Shown piece after piece: positions 9,051 to 17,942 of a stretch of DNA of 64,000 nucleotides. The translations under genes and the position numbers were made by a program. The notes beneath the pieces were generated by a model. The model worked only from the letters and a program-made list of their open reading frames with translations, did not search any database and had not been told where the DNA came from. Every line of letters begins with the position of its first letter. The first letter of the stretch is position 1. Origin of the DNA: Brevundimonas vitisensis (lineage in GTDB: Bacteria > Pseudomonadota > Alphaproteobacteria > Caulobacterales > Caulobacteraceae); the NCBI RefSeq assembly GCF_016656965.1, contig NZ_CP067977.1, positions 186,001-250,000 on the forward strand, in the 5' to 3' direction.

Positions 9051-9637
9051 GCATCGACAGCGCACTGATTGTCCAGAAGGCTGTCCTTCCCAGGGTGGCG
9101 CAGCTGGTTGCAGATATGGCGGAAACCGGGGTGACCGTTGTCTTTCCGGCGGACTTCGAACTGGACCAGAACGTCGGGGGCTGGGTGCCGGTGACGGTCG
9201 ATGGCGAGGCGAGCGGCTTCAACTATGGCGTCCAGTCGCTGGCCGGGATCGACCCTGTCGAACTGCCGGACGGTGCTGCCGAGGCGGGGGACACCCTCCT
9301 GGCCTTTGGAGCGCAAGGCACATTGTCCGCCGAGACGGTGAGCCTGATCCATGCCGTCATGGAGCGTCGTTATCGCGCCTGGTTGCTGATCGAGGATGAA
9401 TTGCTGCCCCCCGAAGACGACTGGGGGCCCGGTGCCTCGCTGGACGATATCCATGTCGATCGGCGGGGAACACCGGCGAAGCTGGCGGCCGATGTTGAGG
9501 CCTATGTCGCCCAGCATTATCCGCCGTTTACGCCGGACCCGCACGCCAGGACGAAAGACCTGCTGAAGCAGCTGATCGTTCCCGTTCTCATCTTCGCCGC
9601 GCTCGGCGGCTTTTATCTCTGGTCACAGTTGCAGTGA
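9047..9637 (+). CDS. Cargo ORF D, membrane-anchored homologue of cargo ORF A
   Basis: A 196-aa protein with a long soluble domain and one C-terminal membrane helix (about 175-193, LIVPVLIFAALGGFYLWSQ), so it is probably tail-anchored. The soluble part contains GWVPVTVDGEASGFNYG, matching GYLPIKLEGAQTGFEAYF of ORF A, followed by an acidic loop (DELLPPEDDWGPG). The ATG at 9047 is chosen because it overlaps the stop of fragment 3 and removes an unrelated upstream extension. The stop overlaps the true sufC ATG (TGATG). Function unknown. Confidence 0.75.
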   Translation: MSIDSALIVQKAVLPRVAQLVADMAETGVTVVFPADFELDQNVGGWVPVTVDGEASGFNYGVQSLAGIDPVELPDGAAEAGDTLLAFGAQGTLSAETVSLIHAVMERRYRAWLLIEDELLPPEDDWGPGASLDDIHVDRRGTPAKLAADVEAYVAQHYPPFTPDPHARTKDLLKQLIVPVLIFAALGGFYLWSQLQ

Positions 9638-10386
9638 TGCTCTCCATCCAAAACCTCCATGTCTCCGTCGGCGAAAAGCCGATCCTGAAGGGGCTGACGC
9701 TCGACGTTCCGGCGGGCGAGGTGCACGCCATCATGGGGCCGAACGGGGCCGGGAAATCGACGCTGGGCTATGCCCTGTCGGGGCGGCCCGGCTATGAGGC
9801 GACCGAAGGGGCTGTGTCCTGGCAGGGGCACGACCTGCTGGACCTGGAGCCCGCCGAGCGGGCGGCGAAGGGCGTGTTCCTGTCGTTCCAGTATCCGATC
9901 GAGATTCCCGGTGTGCCGGCCCTGACCTTCGTGCGCACGGCGCTGAACGCCCAGAAGCGGGCGCGGGGCGAGGAGGAGGTGTCGGCACCGGCCTTCCTGA
10001 AGATGGTCCGCGAGGCGTCCAAGGCGCTGAAGATGGATTTCGACATGCTGAAGCGGCCGCTGAATGTCGGCTTCTCCGGCGGCGAGAAGAAGCGGATGGA
10101 AATCCTGCAGATGGCCCTGCTGGAGCCGTCGCTGCTAATCCTCGACGAGACCGATTCCGGCCTGGACATCGACGCCCTGCGGATCGTGTCGGAGGGGGTC
10201 AACGCCCTGCGACGTCCCGACCGCGCGATGCTGGTGATCACCCACTATCAGCGGCTGCTGGACTATATCAAACCGGACCGGGTGCATGTGCTGGCCGCTG
10301 GCCGGATCGTAGCCTCGGGTGGGCCGGAACTGGCGCTGCAGCTGGAGGCGGAAGGGTACGACAAGTATCTGCCGCAGGCGGCTTGA
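9637..10386 (+). CDS. sufC: Fe-S cluster assembly ATPase SufC
   Basis: The 249-aa ABC-type ATPase of the SufBCD complex. It has an intact Walker A (GPNGAGKST, about 35-43), signature FSGGEKKRME (about 145-154) and Walker B LLILDETDSGLD (about 167-178). ATP binding drives the structural change of SufB/SufD during cluster assembly. The ATG at 9637 is used; an in-frame GTG lies just before it. It is normal length, so the three upstream sufC-like starts are extra copies rather than parts of this gene. Confidence 0.97.
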   Translation: MLSIQNLHVSVGEKPILKGLTLDVPAGEVHAIMGPNGAGKSTLGYALSGRPGYEATEGAVSWQGHDLLDLEPAERAAKGVFLSFQYPIEIPGVPALTFVRTALNAQKRARGEEEVSAPAFLKMVREASKALKMDFDMLKRPLNVGFSGGEKKRMEILQMALLEPSLLILDETDSGLDIDALRIVSEGVNALRRPDRAMLVITHYQRLLDYIKPDRVHVLAAGRIVASGGPELALQLEAEGYDKYLPQAA

Positions 10387-11438
10387 ACGCGCCCATTCGC
10401 ATCGATCTGAAGGACGTCTCCAGCTTCCCGTCGAGGCGCTCAGAGGCCTGGAAGTATACGGATGTCCGTCGCTATCTGCGCGACGCTCCGCCTCCGGCCG
10501 AACCGTTGGACGTTTCCGGTGCGGGCCTGTTTGAAAGCGTCCCGTGGAATGCGCTCCAGCTTTTCGGGAACGGACGAACGGACGACGGCGAGAACACCTT
10601 CACCGACGCAGGCACGCGCGGTCTGACTGTCCGGCCGGCCAATCCCCATGTCCATCTGATCCGCGTGGCAAGCGACAGTTTCGACGGCGGTTGGCAGGGC
10701 TTGATCGACTATACCGTCGGCCCAAACGATCACGCCATCCTGCTGGAGACCTATGAAGGTCGAGGCGGCTACGTCGCCAACATGGCCCTGAAGTTGAGCG
10801 TGATGGAGGGAGGTCGGCTGGATCGCATCGTCGTCGCTGACGACGCCGCGGAAGCGATCTCCTTTTCGCGAGCCGACGTGGCCTTGGGCAAGGGCGCAGA
10901 GTTCACGCAGACGATCGTCACGAACGGAGCGAAGCTGCAGCGGTTCGAGACCCACGTCGCCAATCCCGGTGAGGGCTCCGAGGTGCGGATCGACGGGGTC
11001 TATGCGCTTGACGGGACGCGCCATGCCGACCTGACCAGCGTGGTGCGCCATGAGGGCCTGAACGGTGTCACCTCCCAGTTGACCAAGGGCGTGGTGCGCG
11101 ACACGGCGCGCGGCGTGTTCCAGGGCAAGATCGTCGTCGAGCGCGGCGCGGACGGCACCGATGCGCGGATGGGGCACCATGCGCTGATCCTGGGTGAGCG
11201 GGCCGAGGTGGACGCCAAGCCGGAGCTGGAGATCTATGCCGACGACGTGCAGTGCGCGCACGGGAATACGGTTGGTAATCTGGACGAGAGCGCCCTGTTC
11301 TACATGCAGCAGCGCGGCATTCCGGCCGACGAGGCGCGGGCCCTGCTGACGCAAGCCTTCCTGTTCGAGGTCGTGGACCGCATCGCCCACGAAGGGGCGA
11401 GAGAGGTGGTGAGGGCATGGCTGACGGCACGACTGTAA
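10383..11438 (+). CDS. sufD: Fe-S cluster assembly protein SufD
   Basis: A 351-aa SufD, the partner of SufB in the assembly scaffold. It carries the N-terminal SRRSEAWKYTDVRRYL motif and the C-terminal family region CAHGNTVGNLDESALFYMQQRGIPADEARALLTQAFL, mentioned here only as positions about 285-325. The start codon is TTG, overlapping the sufC stop as TTGA, which implies translational coupling. It overlaps sufS by 22 nt. Confidence 0.95.
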   Translation: MNAPIRIDLKDVSSFPSRRSEAWKYTDVRRYLRDAPPPAEPLDVSGAGLFESVPWNALQLFGNGRTDDGENTFTDAGTRGLTVRPANPHVHLIRVASDSFDGGWQGLIDYTVGPNDHAILLETYEGRGGYVANMALKLSVMEGGRLDRIVVADDAAEAISFSRADVALGKGAEFTQTIVTNGAKLQRFETHVANPGEGSEVRIDGVYALDGTRHADLTSVVRHEGLNGVTSQLTKGVVRDTARGVFQGKIVVERGADGTDARMGHHALILGERAEVDAKPELEIYADDVQCAHGNTVGNLDESALFYMQQRGIPADEARALLTQAFLFEVVDRIAHEGAREVVRAWLTARL

Positions 11439-12658
11439 TCGCCCGCTTCGACCCCTATGCGGCCCGAGCGCAGTTCCCGATCCTGTCGCGGCAGGTGAAC
11501 GGCAAGCCGCTGGTCTATCTGGACTCGGCGGCGTCGGCGCAAAAGCCGCAGGCCGTGATCGACGCCCTGACGGCGGCGATGGAAGGCAGCTATTCCAACG
11601 TCCACAGGGGCCTGCACACCCTGGCCAATGAGACGACCGAGGCGTTCGAACAGGCGCGCGAGACCGTCGCCCGCTTCCTGAATGCCGAGACCCCGGACCA
11701 GATCGTCTGGACCAAGGGCGGGACCGAGGCCTTCAACCTGGTCGCAGCCGGTCTGGCCCAGAGCCTGAAGCCCGGCGACGAGATCGTCACCACCCAGATG
11801 GAGCACCACGCCAACATCGTGCCCTGGGCGATGCTGCGCGACCGGTTGGGCATCGTGCTGAAATGGGCACCGGTGCTGGACGACGGGTCTCTGGACATGG
11901 CGGCGCTGGCTGATCTGATCGGGCCCCGGACCAAGCTGGTCGCCATCACCCATATGTCGAACGTGCTGGGCACGGTGAATGATGTGAAGGCGGTCGCCGA
12001 CCTGGCCCATGCGGCCGGGGCGCTGCTGCTGGTCGATGGTTGTCAGGGGGCGGTGCATTGCAGCCCGGATGTCCAGGCGCTGGACTGCGACTTCTACGTC
12101 TTCACCGGCCACAAACTGTATGGCCCGACCGGGATCGGCGGGCTGTACGGCAAACGCCCGGCGCTGGAGGCCCTGCCGCCGTATCAGGGCGGGGGCGAGA
12201 TGATCTTCACCGTGACCGAAGATGCGGTGACCTATGCCGGGATTCCGCATCGGTTCGAGGCCGGGACGCCGCCCATCCTGGAGGCGATCGGCCTGGGTGC
12301 GGCGCTGGAATGGTTCATGGCCTTTGATCGCCAGGCGGTCGCGGCGCATGAGCGGGCATTGTACGACCACGTCGTGGATCGCCTGTCGGGTCTGGACTGG
12401 CTGCGGATCGTCGGCGAAGCGCCTAACAAGGGGGCCATCCTGACCTTCACGGTCGAGGGTGCGCATGCGCATGACGTGGCGCAGATCCTGGATCGGTATG
12501 GCGTCGCCGTGCGGGCCGGCCTGCACTGCGCCGAGCCGCTTTCCAGACGATTTGGCATCACGTCGAGCGCGCGGGCCAGCTTCGCCCTATATAATACGAT
12601 CGAAGACGCCGATGCCTTCGTGGATGCGCTGATCAAGGCGCGCGAGTTCTTTGTGTGA
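11417..12658 (+). CDS. sufS: Group II cysteine desulfurase SufS
   Basis: A 413-aa PLP-dependent desulfurase supplying sulfur to SufBCD. Motifs are VYLDSAASAQKP near the N terminus, MEHHANIVPW, the PLP lysine in FTGHKLYGPTGIG (about residue 231) and the active cysteine in RAGLHCAEPL (about residue 369). The short active-site loop is typical of SufS enzymes that need a sulfur acceptor; no sufE or sufU is seen here, so the acceptor may be encoded elsewhere. It overlaps sufD by 22 nt and sufT by 4 nt. Confidence 0.95.
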   Translation: MADGTTVIARFDPYAARAQFPILSRQVNGKPLVYLDSAASAQKPQAVIDALTAAMEGSYSNVHRGLHTLANETTEAFEQARETVARFLNAETPDQIVWTKGGTEAFNLVAAGLAQSLKPGDEIVTTQMEHHANIVPWAMLRDRLGIVLKWAPVLDDGSLDMAALADLIGPRTKLVAITHMSNVLGTVNDVKAVADLAHAAGALLLVDGCQGAVHCSPDVQALDCDFYVFTGHKLYGPTGIGGLYGKRPALEALPPYQGGGEMIFTVTEDAVTYAGIPHRFEAGTPPILEAIGLGAALEWFMAFDRQAVAAHERALYDHVVDRLSGLDWLRIVGEAPNKGAILTFTVEGAHAHDVAQILDRYGVAVRAGLHCAEPLSRRFGITSSARASFALYNTIEDADAFVDALIKAREFFV

Positions 12659-13053
12659 CGGATATGGACGACCAGAGCATCAGCACCAGTGAGACCTTTG
12701 CCGAGGCGTGGGACGCCCCGACGAAAAGCGCCCTGTCTCAGGACGAACTGAACCGGCTGACCGACGACCTGATCGAGGCGTTGAAGACCGTCTATGATCC
12801 GGAAATTCCGGTCGACATCTATGAGCTGGGCCTGATCTACAAGGTCGACGTCTCGGACGATCGGGACGTGCTGGTGGAAATGACCCTGACCGCGCCGGGC
12901 TGCCCGGTGGCCGGTGAAATGCCGGGTTGGGTCGAGGATGCGGTCAAGAAGGTCGAGGGCGTCAAATCAGCCCGCGCCAATCTGGTGTTCGACCCGCCGT
13001 GGGACTCCTCCAAGATGAGCGACGAGGCCAAACTGGCCCTGAACATGTTCTGA
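12655..13053 (+). CDS. sufT: SUF system protein SufT (MIP18/DUF59 family)
   Basis: A 132-aa MIP18-family protein. The family is linked to Fe-S maturation and transfer. The domain runs from about residue 35 with LIEALKTVYDPEIPVDIYEL, then LTAPGCPVAGEMPGW containing the conserved cysteine, and DPPWD near residue 118. The start is GTG at 12655 in a GTGA overlap with sufS; an ATG at 12664 is an alternative. A roughly 30-residue acidic N-terminal extension precedes the domain. Confidence 0.9.
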   Translation: MTDMDDQSISTSETFAEAWDAPTKSALSQDELNRLTDDLIEALKTVYDPEIPVDIYELGLIYKVDVSDDRDVLVEMTLTAPGCPVAGEMPGWVEDAVKKVEGVKSARANLVFDPPWDSSKMSDEAKLALNMF

Positions 13054-13062
13054 GGTGACGCC

Positions 13063-13461
13063 ATGACTGAGCTTCAGACCACCCTTCGTCCCCGCCGTCC
13101 GCGCCCCAAGGCCGTGACCCTGACAGACGCTGCCGCCGCGCGCGTTCGCGACATCATGGCCAATGCGGAAAAGGACTACGTCGGCCTGCGGGTCGGGGTG
13201 AAGAACGGCGGCTGCGCGGGACAGGAATATACCTTCGCCTATGCCGAGGCGGTTGAGCCGCTGGACGAGGTGGTCGAGGACAAGGGCGTCACCATCCTAA
13301 TCGATCCCAAGGCTATCCTGTTCCTGATCGGGTCGGAGATCGATTACGAGACGTCGAAGCTGGCGTCGAAATTCGTGTTCCGGAACCCGAACCAGACCGA
13401 TGCCTGCGGCTGTGGCGAGAGCGTCACCATCATCCCCGCCAAGGCGCTAGAGACCGACTGA
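13063..13461 (+). CDS. sufA: Fe-S assembly accessory protein, A-type carrier
   Basis: A 132-aa A-type carrier that hands Fe-S clusters to target proteins. The three conserved cysteines are visible: one in KNGGCAGQEY (about residue 50) and two in ACGCGESVTI (about residues 117-119). A basic 20-residue N-terminal leader (TLRPRRPRPKA) precedes the domain. It lies 9 bp after sufT and directly abuts metN. Confidence 0.92.
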   Translation: MTELQTTLRPRRPRPKAVTLTDAAAARVRDIMANAEKDYVGLRVGVKNGGCAGQEYTFAYAEAVEPLDEVVEDKGVTILIDPKAILFLIGSEIDYETSKLASKFVFRNPNQTDACGCGESVTIIPAKALETD

Positions 13462-14463
13462 ATGATCCGGCTGGAAGGGGTCACCAAGCGCTATCGCAGC
13501 GCGGCGGGCGAGCGCGTCGCCCTGGACAACGTCACCTTGAGCGTCGCTCAGGGACAGGTGTTTGGCGTGGTCGGTCGGTCGGGGGCGGGCAAGTCGACCC
13601 TGATCCGCACGATCAACCGGCTGGAGACGCCCGATGCCGGGCGGATCTTCGTCGGCGATGAAGAGATTACTGCGCTGAAACCGGCCGCGCTACGTGCCGC
13701 GCGGCGCCGGATCGGCATGATCTTCCAGCATTTCAACCTGCTGAATGCCCGCACGATCGCGCAGAACGTTGCCTTTCCGCTGAAGCTGGAAGGTCGCCCG
13801 GCGGCCGAGGTCGATCGGCGGGTGGCCGACCTGCTGGCGCGGCTGGGCCTGGCCGACCATGCTGCAAAATACCCGGCACAGCTGTCGGGCGGACAGAAGC
13901 AGAGGGTGGGCATCGCGCGGGCCCTGGCCTGTAAGCCCCGTGTCCTGTTGTGTGACGAGGCGACCAGTGCCCTGGACCCCGAGACGACGGACGAAATCCT
14001 GACGCTGCTGGATCAGTTGAACCGCGAACTGGACCTGACCGTCGTGCTGATCACCCATCAGATGGAGGTGGTTCGCCGGGTCTGCGATCGCGTGGCCGTT
14101 CTGCAGGACGGCAGGTTGGTGGAAGAGGGCACCACGGCCGACGTCTTCCTGCACCCCAAGGCAGCCGCGACGCGCGCCATGCTGGCGGAAGGTGAGGGGG
14201 GCGAGACCTATGATGCCTCGGTCGTGCCGGCGGGCGGGCGGCTGGCCCGGCTGACGTTCCGCGGGGCATCGACCTATGAGCCCGAGCTTAGCCGGATCGC
14301 GCGATCTGTCGGGGTGGATTATTCCATCCTGTCGGGCCGTATCAGCCGCATCCGGGGTGAGCCCTATGGCCAGCTGATCGTGGCCTTCACCGGCGGCGAT
14401 GCCGAAGCCGCGATGGCTCAACTCAATGATCGCGGCGTGTCGGTGGAAAGCGTGAGCGCCTAG
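13462..14463 (+). CDS. metN: Methionine ABC transporter ATP-binding protein
   Basis: The 333-aa ATPase of the MetNIQ importer for methionine. Walker A is GRSGAGKST (about 39-47), the signature LSGGQKQRVGIARAL (about 140-154) and Walker B VLLCDEATSALD (about 159-170). The C-terminal NIL domain (about 255-333), which senses internal methionine in this family, is present (LTFRGASTYEPELSRIA and onward). It starts immediately after sufA and metI follows with no gap. Confidence 0.93.
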   Translation: MIRLEGVTKRYRSAAGERVALDNVTLSVAQGQVFGVVGRSGAGKSTLIRTINRLETPDAGRIFVGDEEITALKPAALRAARRRIGMIFQHFNLLNARTIAQNVAFPLKLEGRPAAEVDRRVADLLARLGLADHAAKYPAQLSGGQKQRVGIARALACKPRVLLCDEATSALDPETTDEILTLLDQLNRELDLTVVLITHQMEVVRRVCDRVAVLQDGRLVEEGTTADVFLHPKAAATRAMLAEGEGGETYDASVVPAGGRLARLTFRGASTYEPELSRIARSVGVDYSILSGRISRIRGEPYGQLIVAFTGGDAEAAMAQLNDRGVSVESVSA

Positions 14464-15129
14464 ATGGACACCTTTTTCGTCAATGTGGACTGGTCCGAGA
14501 TCGGTCGAGCCACGCTGGACACTCTGCTGATGCTGGGCGGATCGATGGCATTGACCGTCGTCTTCGGCATCCCGCTGGGCGTGCTGCTGTATCTGTCGGG
14601 CAAGGGACGGCTGGCGGCCAATCCGATCGTGAACGGCGTGCTGTCTCTGATCGTCAACATCCTGCGGTCGGTGCCCTTCATCATCCTGCTGATCGTCATG
14701 CTGCCGGTGACGGTGTTGATGGTCGGCACGTCTCTGGGCGTGGCCGGAGCCATCCCGCCGCTGGTCGTGGGCGCTGCGCCCTTCTATGCGCGGCTGGTCG
14801 AGACGGCCTTGCGCGAAGTGGACAAGGGGGTGGTCGAAGCGACCCAGGCCATGGGGGGATCGACCTTCCAGATCGTGACCCGCGCCCTGATCCCCGAGGC
14901 CATGCCGGGCATCGTCGCCGGGGCCACGGTGACGGCGATTGCCCTGGTCAGCTATACGGCCATGGCTGGCGTCGTCGGAGCAGGTGGCTTGGGCGATCTG
15001 GCGGTCCGGTTCGGTTATCAGCGGTTCCAGACCGATGTGATGGTCGTGACCGTCGTGCTTCTGCTCCTGCTGGTGCAGGGGCTTCAAATGATCGGTGACC
15101 GCCTGGTCGCCCGTGTTTCCCACCGCTGA
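14464..15129 (+). CDS. metI: Methionine ABC transporter permease
   Basis: A 221-aa inner-membrane permease with about five hydrophobic helices. The MetI EAA-type loop that docks on MetN is visible around residues 118-150 (EATQAMGGSTFQIVTRALIP). It begins directly after the metN stop. Together with metN and metQ it forms a complete importer. Confidence 0.93.
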   Translation: MDTFFVNVDWSEIGRATLDTLLMLGGSMALTVVFGIPLGVLLYLSGKGRLAANPIVNGVLSLIVNILRSVPFIILLIVMLPVTVLMVGTSLGVAGAIPPLVVGAAPFYARLVETALREVDKGVVEATQAMGGSTFQIVTRALIPEAMPGIVAGATVTAIALVSYTAMAGVVGAGGLGDLAVRFGYQRFQTDVMVVTVVLLLLLVQGLQMIGDRLVARVSHR

Positions 15130-15144
15130 TCAAAGGTGCTCGTG

Positions 15145-15948
15145 ATGAACCGCCGTTCCCTGTTGCTCTCCGCCGGCGCCCTGAGCCTGGCCGCCTGCGG
15201 CCCGTCGGTCGAGCCTGCGTCTGGTGCCGATGCACCGCTGGTCGTCGGTGCGACGGCCGTGCCGCATGCCGAAATCCTGGAGCATCTGAAGCCGGTGCTG
15301 GCGGCCCAGGGCCTGGAAATCGAAATCCGGGTGTTCAACGACTACGTCCAGCCCAATACGCAACTGGTCGAGAAGCGGCTGGACGCCAACTATTTCCAGA
15401 CCAAGCCCTATCTGGACGAGTTCAATGCGGCGCGCGGTGCGACGCTGGTGACGGTGGCGGGGGTGCACGTCGAGCCCTTGGGGGCCTATTCGCGCAAGCA
15501 TCAGACGCTGGCCGACCTTCCGAACGGGGCGCAGGTGATCCTGCCCAATGATGCGTCCAACACCGGGCGCTCGCTGCTGCTGTTGCAGTCGGCGGGGCTG
15601 ATCACGCTGCGCGATCCAGCCAGCCCGCTGCAGCTGGTTCGGGACATCACCGGCAATCCGAAGGCACTGCGGTTCCGCGAGGTGGAGGCCGCGACGATCC
15701 CGCGGATCCTGGACCAGGTCGATCTGGCGGTCATCAACACCAACTATGCCCTGGACGCCGGGCTGAAGCCCCGAACCGATGCCCTGGCGATCGAGGGCGG
15801 GGACAGCCCCTATGTGAACTATCTGGTGGCCCGGCCCGACAACCGGGACGATCCGCGCATCCAGCAACTGGCGGCGGCGCTGCGCAGCCAGGACGTGAAG
15901 GACTTCATCGCCGGAAAATACGATGGCGCGGTGATTCCGGCCGCGTGA
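15145..15948 (+). CDS. metQ: Methionine-binding lipoprotein MetQ
   Basis: A substrate-binding lipoprotein of the NlpA family, 267 aa from the ATG at 15145. The start MNRRSLLLSAGALSLAAC ends in a lipobox whose cysteine would be lipidated. Family stretches include VVGATAVPHAEILEHLKP, NYFQTKPYLDEFN and VINTNYALDAGL. The ATG at 15145 is favoured over the GTG at 15136 because the AAAGG ribosome site lies 8 nt before it. It is convergent with plsC only 5 bp away. Confidence 0.92.
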   Translation: MNRRSLLLSAGALSLAACGPSVEPASGADAPLVVGATAVPHAEILEHLKPVLAAQGLEIEIRVFNDYVQPNTQLVEKRLDANYFQTKPYLDEFNAARGATLVTVAGVHVEPLGAYSRKHQTLADLPNGAQVILPNDASNTGRSLLLLQSAGLITLRDPASPLQLVRDITGNPKALRFREVEAATIPRILDQVDLAVINTNYALDAGLKPRTDALAIEGGDSPYVNYLVARPDNRDDPRIQQLAAALRSQDVKDFIAGKYDGAVIPAA

Positions 15949-15953
15949 TGGCG

Positions 15954-16739
15954 TCAGGAGGCTGAGGCGGCTCGGGCTGCCTTGGCCGCCTCGTCGGGAG
16001 CCAGGACGCGAACGGCGGGGATGACGGGGCCGCCGCGGGCCTCCGCGATCAACTCGGCCGTGCGGGTCTCGACCGCCGCTTCCAGCCGAACCAAGAACTC
16101 CTCCTTGCCCAGCCCGGTGGGAATGGGGTCGAGGAACTCCAGCGTGGCAGTGCCCGGTGTCTTGCGGAACGCCTCCTGCGGCCAGAACAGGCCGAGGTTC
16201 GAAGCCAGGGGCACCACCGGCATGTCGAAATCGCGGTACATGTGCCAGACGCCCGATCGGTAGCGGAATTTCTCGCCCACCTTGGCCAGGTTGCCCTCTG
16301 GATAGATCAGGATGCGACGCCCCTCGCGATGGGCGTCGGCCCCGCGCTGCTTGAGCGATTCGCGCGCTTCGCGACCGCCGCAGTTGTTCACGACGATGGC
16401 CCCGAGCTTCTTCAGCACCGTTCCCAGCAGGGGGAATTTCTCCAGGTGGTCGCCGGTGACGAAGGCCAGATCCGGGAACTGGTCATAGGTCGCGAAGCCG
16501 TCGCCCCAGGACTGGTGCTTCGAGGCGATGATGAAGGCGCCTTCGGGCAGGCGATCGCGGCCGCGCACCTGTATGCGGATTCCCGCCAGCAGACGCATGG
16601 CCTGAACCATACGCTTCACATAGCGGCGGATGATCCAGCCCGTTGCGCCCCGGCCAGGCACCAGGGCTGCAAAGGCAGCGGTCAGTCCATAGGTGATGGA
16701 CAGGATCCAATAGGCGGCGGCAAAGGCGAAACTGCGCAT
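15954..16739 (-). CDS. 1-acyl-sn-glycerol-3-phosphate acyltransferase (PlsC-like)
   Basis: A 261-aa membrane-associated acyltransferase. The family's HX4D catalytic motif is HQSWGD (about residues 75-80), and the substrate-binding EGN of the third motif is in LIYPEGNLAK (about 144-153). An N-terminal hydrophobic segment and a second one (TAAFAALVPG) anchor it. It probably makes phosphatidic acid for phospholipid synthesis; a role in ornithine lipid or another acyl transfer cannot be excluded. Confidence 0.88.
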   Translation of the reverse strand: MRSFAFAAAYWILSITYGLTAAFAALVPGRGATGWIIRRYVKRMVQAMRLLAGIRIQVRGRDRLPEGAFIIASKHQSWGDGFATYDQFPDLAFVTGDHLEKFPLLGTVLKKLGAIVVNNCGGREARESLKQRGADAHREGRRILIYPEGNLAKVGEKFRYRSGVWHMYRDFDMPVVPLASNLGLFWPQEAFRKTPGTATLEFLDPIPTGLGKEEFLVRLEAAVETRTAELIAEARGGPVIPAVRVLAPDEAAKAARAASAS

Positions 16740-16786
16740 GAAGCGACTATGGCACGGCCAGTCGGACGCTCAGGTGAATTTCTCGA

Positions 16787-17842
16787 TCAGGCGGCCTTGT
16801 CCAGGACGTCGGCGGCTGTGACCTGATTGCGGCCGTTGCGCTTGGAGACATAAAGGGCGGCATCGGCGCGTTCCAGCAGGGCGCTGGCGCTTTCGCCGCG
16901 CTTGCGCTGAGCGAAGCCAGCCGAAATGGTGACGGCACCCAGTTCGTCATTGGTCGAGCGACGGCGCAGGGCGCGCGAGGCGATCTCATGCCGCACGGCG
17001 TTCAAGGCGGCCTCGACCGTGCCGGCGCTCTCGCTGGGGAAGATCATGGCGAACTCCTCGCCGCCATAGCGGGCCGCCATGCGGGGATGACGCGCAACCC
17101 GGGCCAGCACGCTGGCAACATATCGAAGGACCTGATCGCCGGTCTGATGGCCCCAGGTGTCGTTGAAGCGCTTGAAGTGATCGATATCGATGACGGCCAG
17201 GGTCAACGCCTTTGAGTCGGCATCTTCGGCCTCGCAGGCGGCGGACAGATGCTCGTCGAAGGCCTTGCGGTTGGCCAGATTGGTCAGGGCATCGGTCATC
17301 GCGTCGCGGCGGACCTGTTCGAGGTGTTCGCGCAGCTTGGCCACCTCGCGGGTCGAGGTCTCCAGCTTCTTTTCGAGCGCGGCGTTTTCGTTCTGAACCT
17401 TCAAGGTCGCTGTGGTCAGGGTGGTGACCAGGGTCTTGAGACCATCGGGGTTCTCGACCCTTTCGATCCCGGCGCTGGCATCGGCCAGGGTGTCGCCATA
17501 GGCCGACTGAGACTGGTGAGCCTTGGATATGGCATCGGCCACGCTGGCCAGTTCGCGGTCCAGCACCCGGCCGGCATCGCGAATTTCCTCAGACAGGCGC
17601 CCGCGCGGCAGGTATTCGGCGGCAAGCATGTCGGACATTGCGTCCGTGAAGGGCTCGTCAGCCGCCAGAAGGCGCTGGATCTCGCGGCCCAGCGGCCCCT
17701 CAGGATCGCCCAGATAGTGCAGCCAGAGTTCGAAATTGACCGGCGTCGGCCAGACGTTGGCGGCCTGCATCTCGTCAACGACACGGCGAGCCAGGCTGTA
17801 GGATTCAGGCCCGCGCAGTGTTGTTTCGACCTGAGCCCGCAT
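16787..17842 (-). CDS. Diguanylate cyclase, DgcB-like
   Basis: A 351-aa cytoplasmic GGDEF protein that would make c-di-GMP from GTP. The active site is RYGGEEFAMIFP (about residue 260). The I-site position, normally RxxD five residues earlier, reads RHPR, so product inhibition is probably lost. The N-terminal half is helical with a coiled coil (NAALEKKLETSTREVAKLRE) and no membrane segment. The layout resembles Caulobacter DgcB. The ATG at 17842 has a GGGGGAAG ribosome site; the frame extends to 17929. Confidence 0.88.
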   Translation of the reverse strand: MRAQVETTLRGPESYSLARRVVDEMQAANVWPTPVNFELWLHYLGDPEGPLGREIQRLLAADEPFTDAMSDMLAAEYLPRGRLSEEIRDAGRVLDRELASVADAISKAHQSQSAYGDTLADASAGIERVENPDGLKTLVTTLTTATLKVQNENAALEKKLETSTREVAKLREHLEQVRRDAMTDALTNLANRKAFDEHLSAACEAEDADSKALTLAVIDIDHFKRFNDTWGHQTGDQVLRYVASVLARVARHPRMAARYGGEEFAMIFPSESAGTVEAALNAVRHEIASRALRRRSTNDELGAVTISAGFAQRKRGESASALLERADAALYVSKRNGRNQVTAADVLDKAA

Positions 17843-17942
17843 GCCCGCTTCCCCCGGAACGATCGCATTCGGCGATCCACGGCAGGAGGCTAGACCACGG
17901 TTCGGTAACGACGGGTTAAGCGCCGCCATGAACCTCGTCGAA

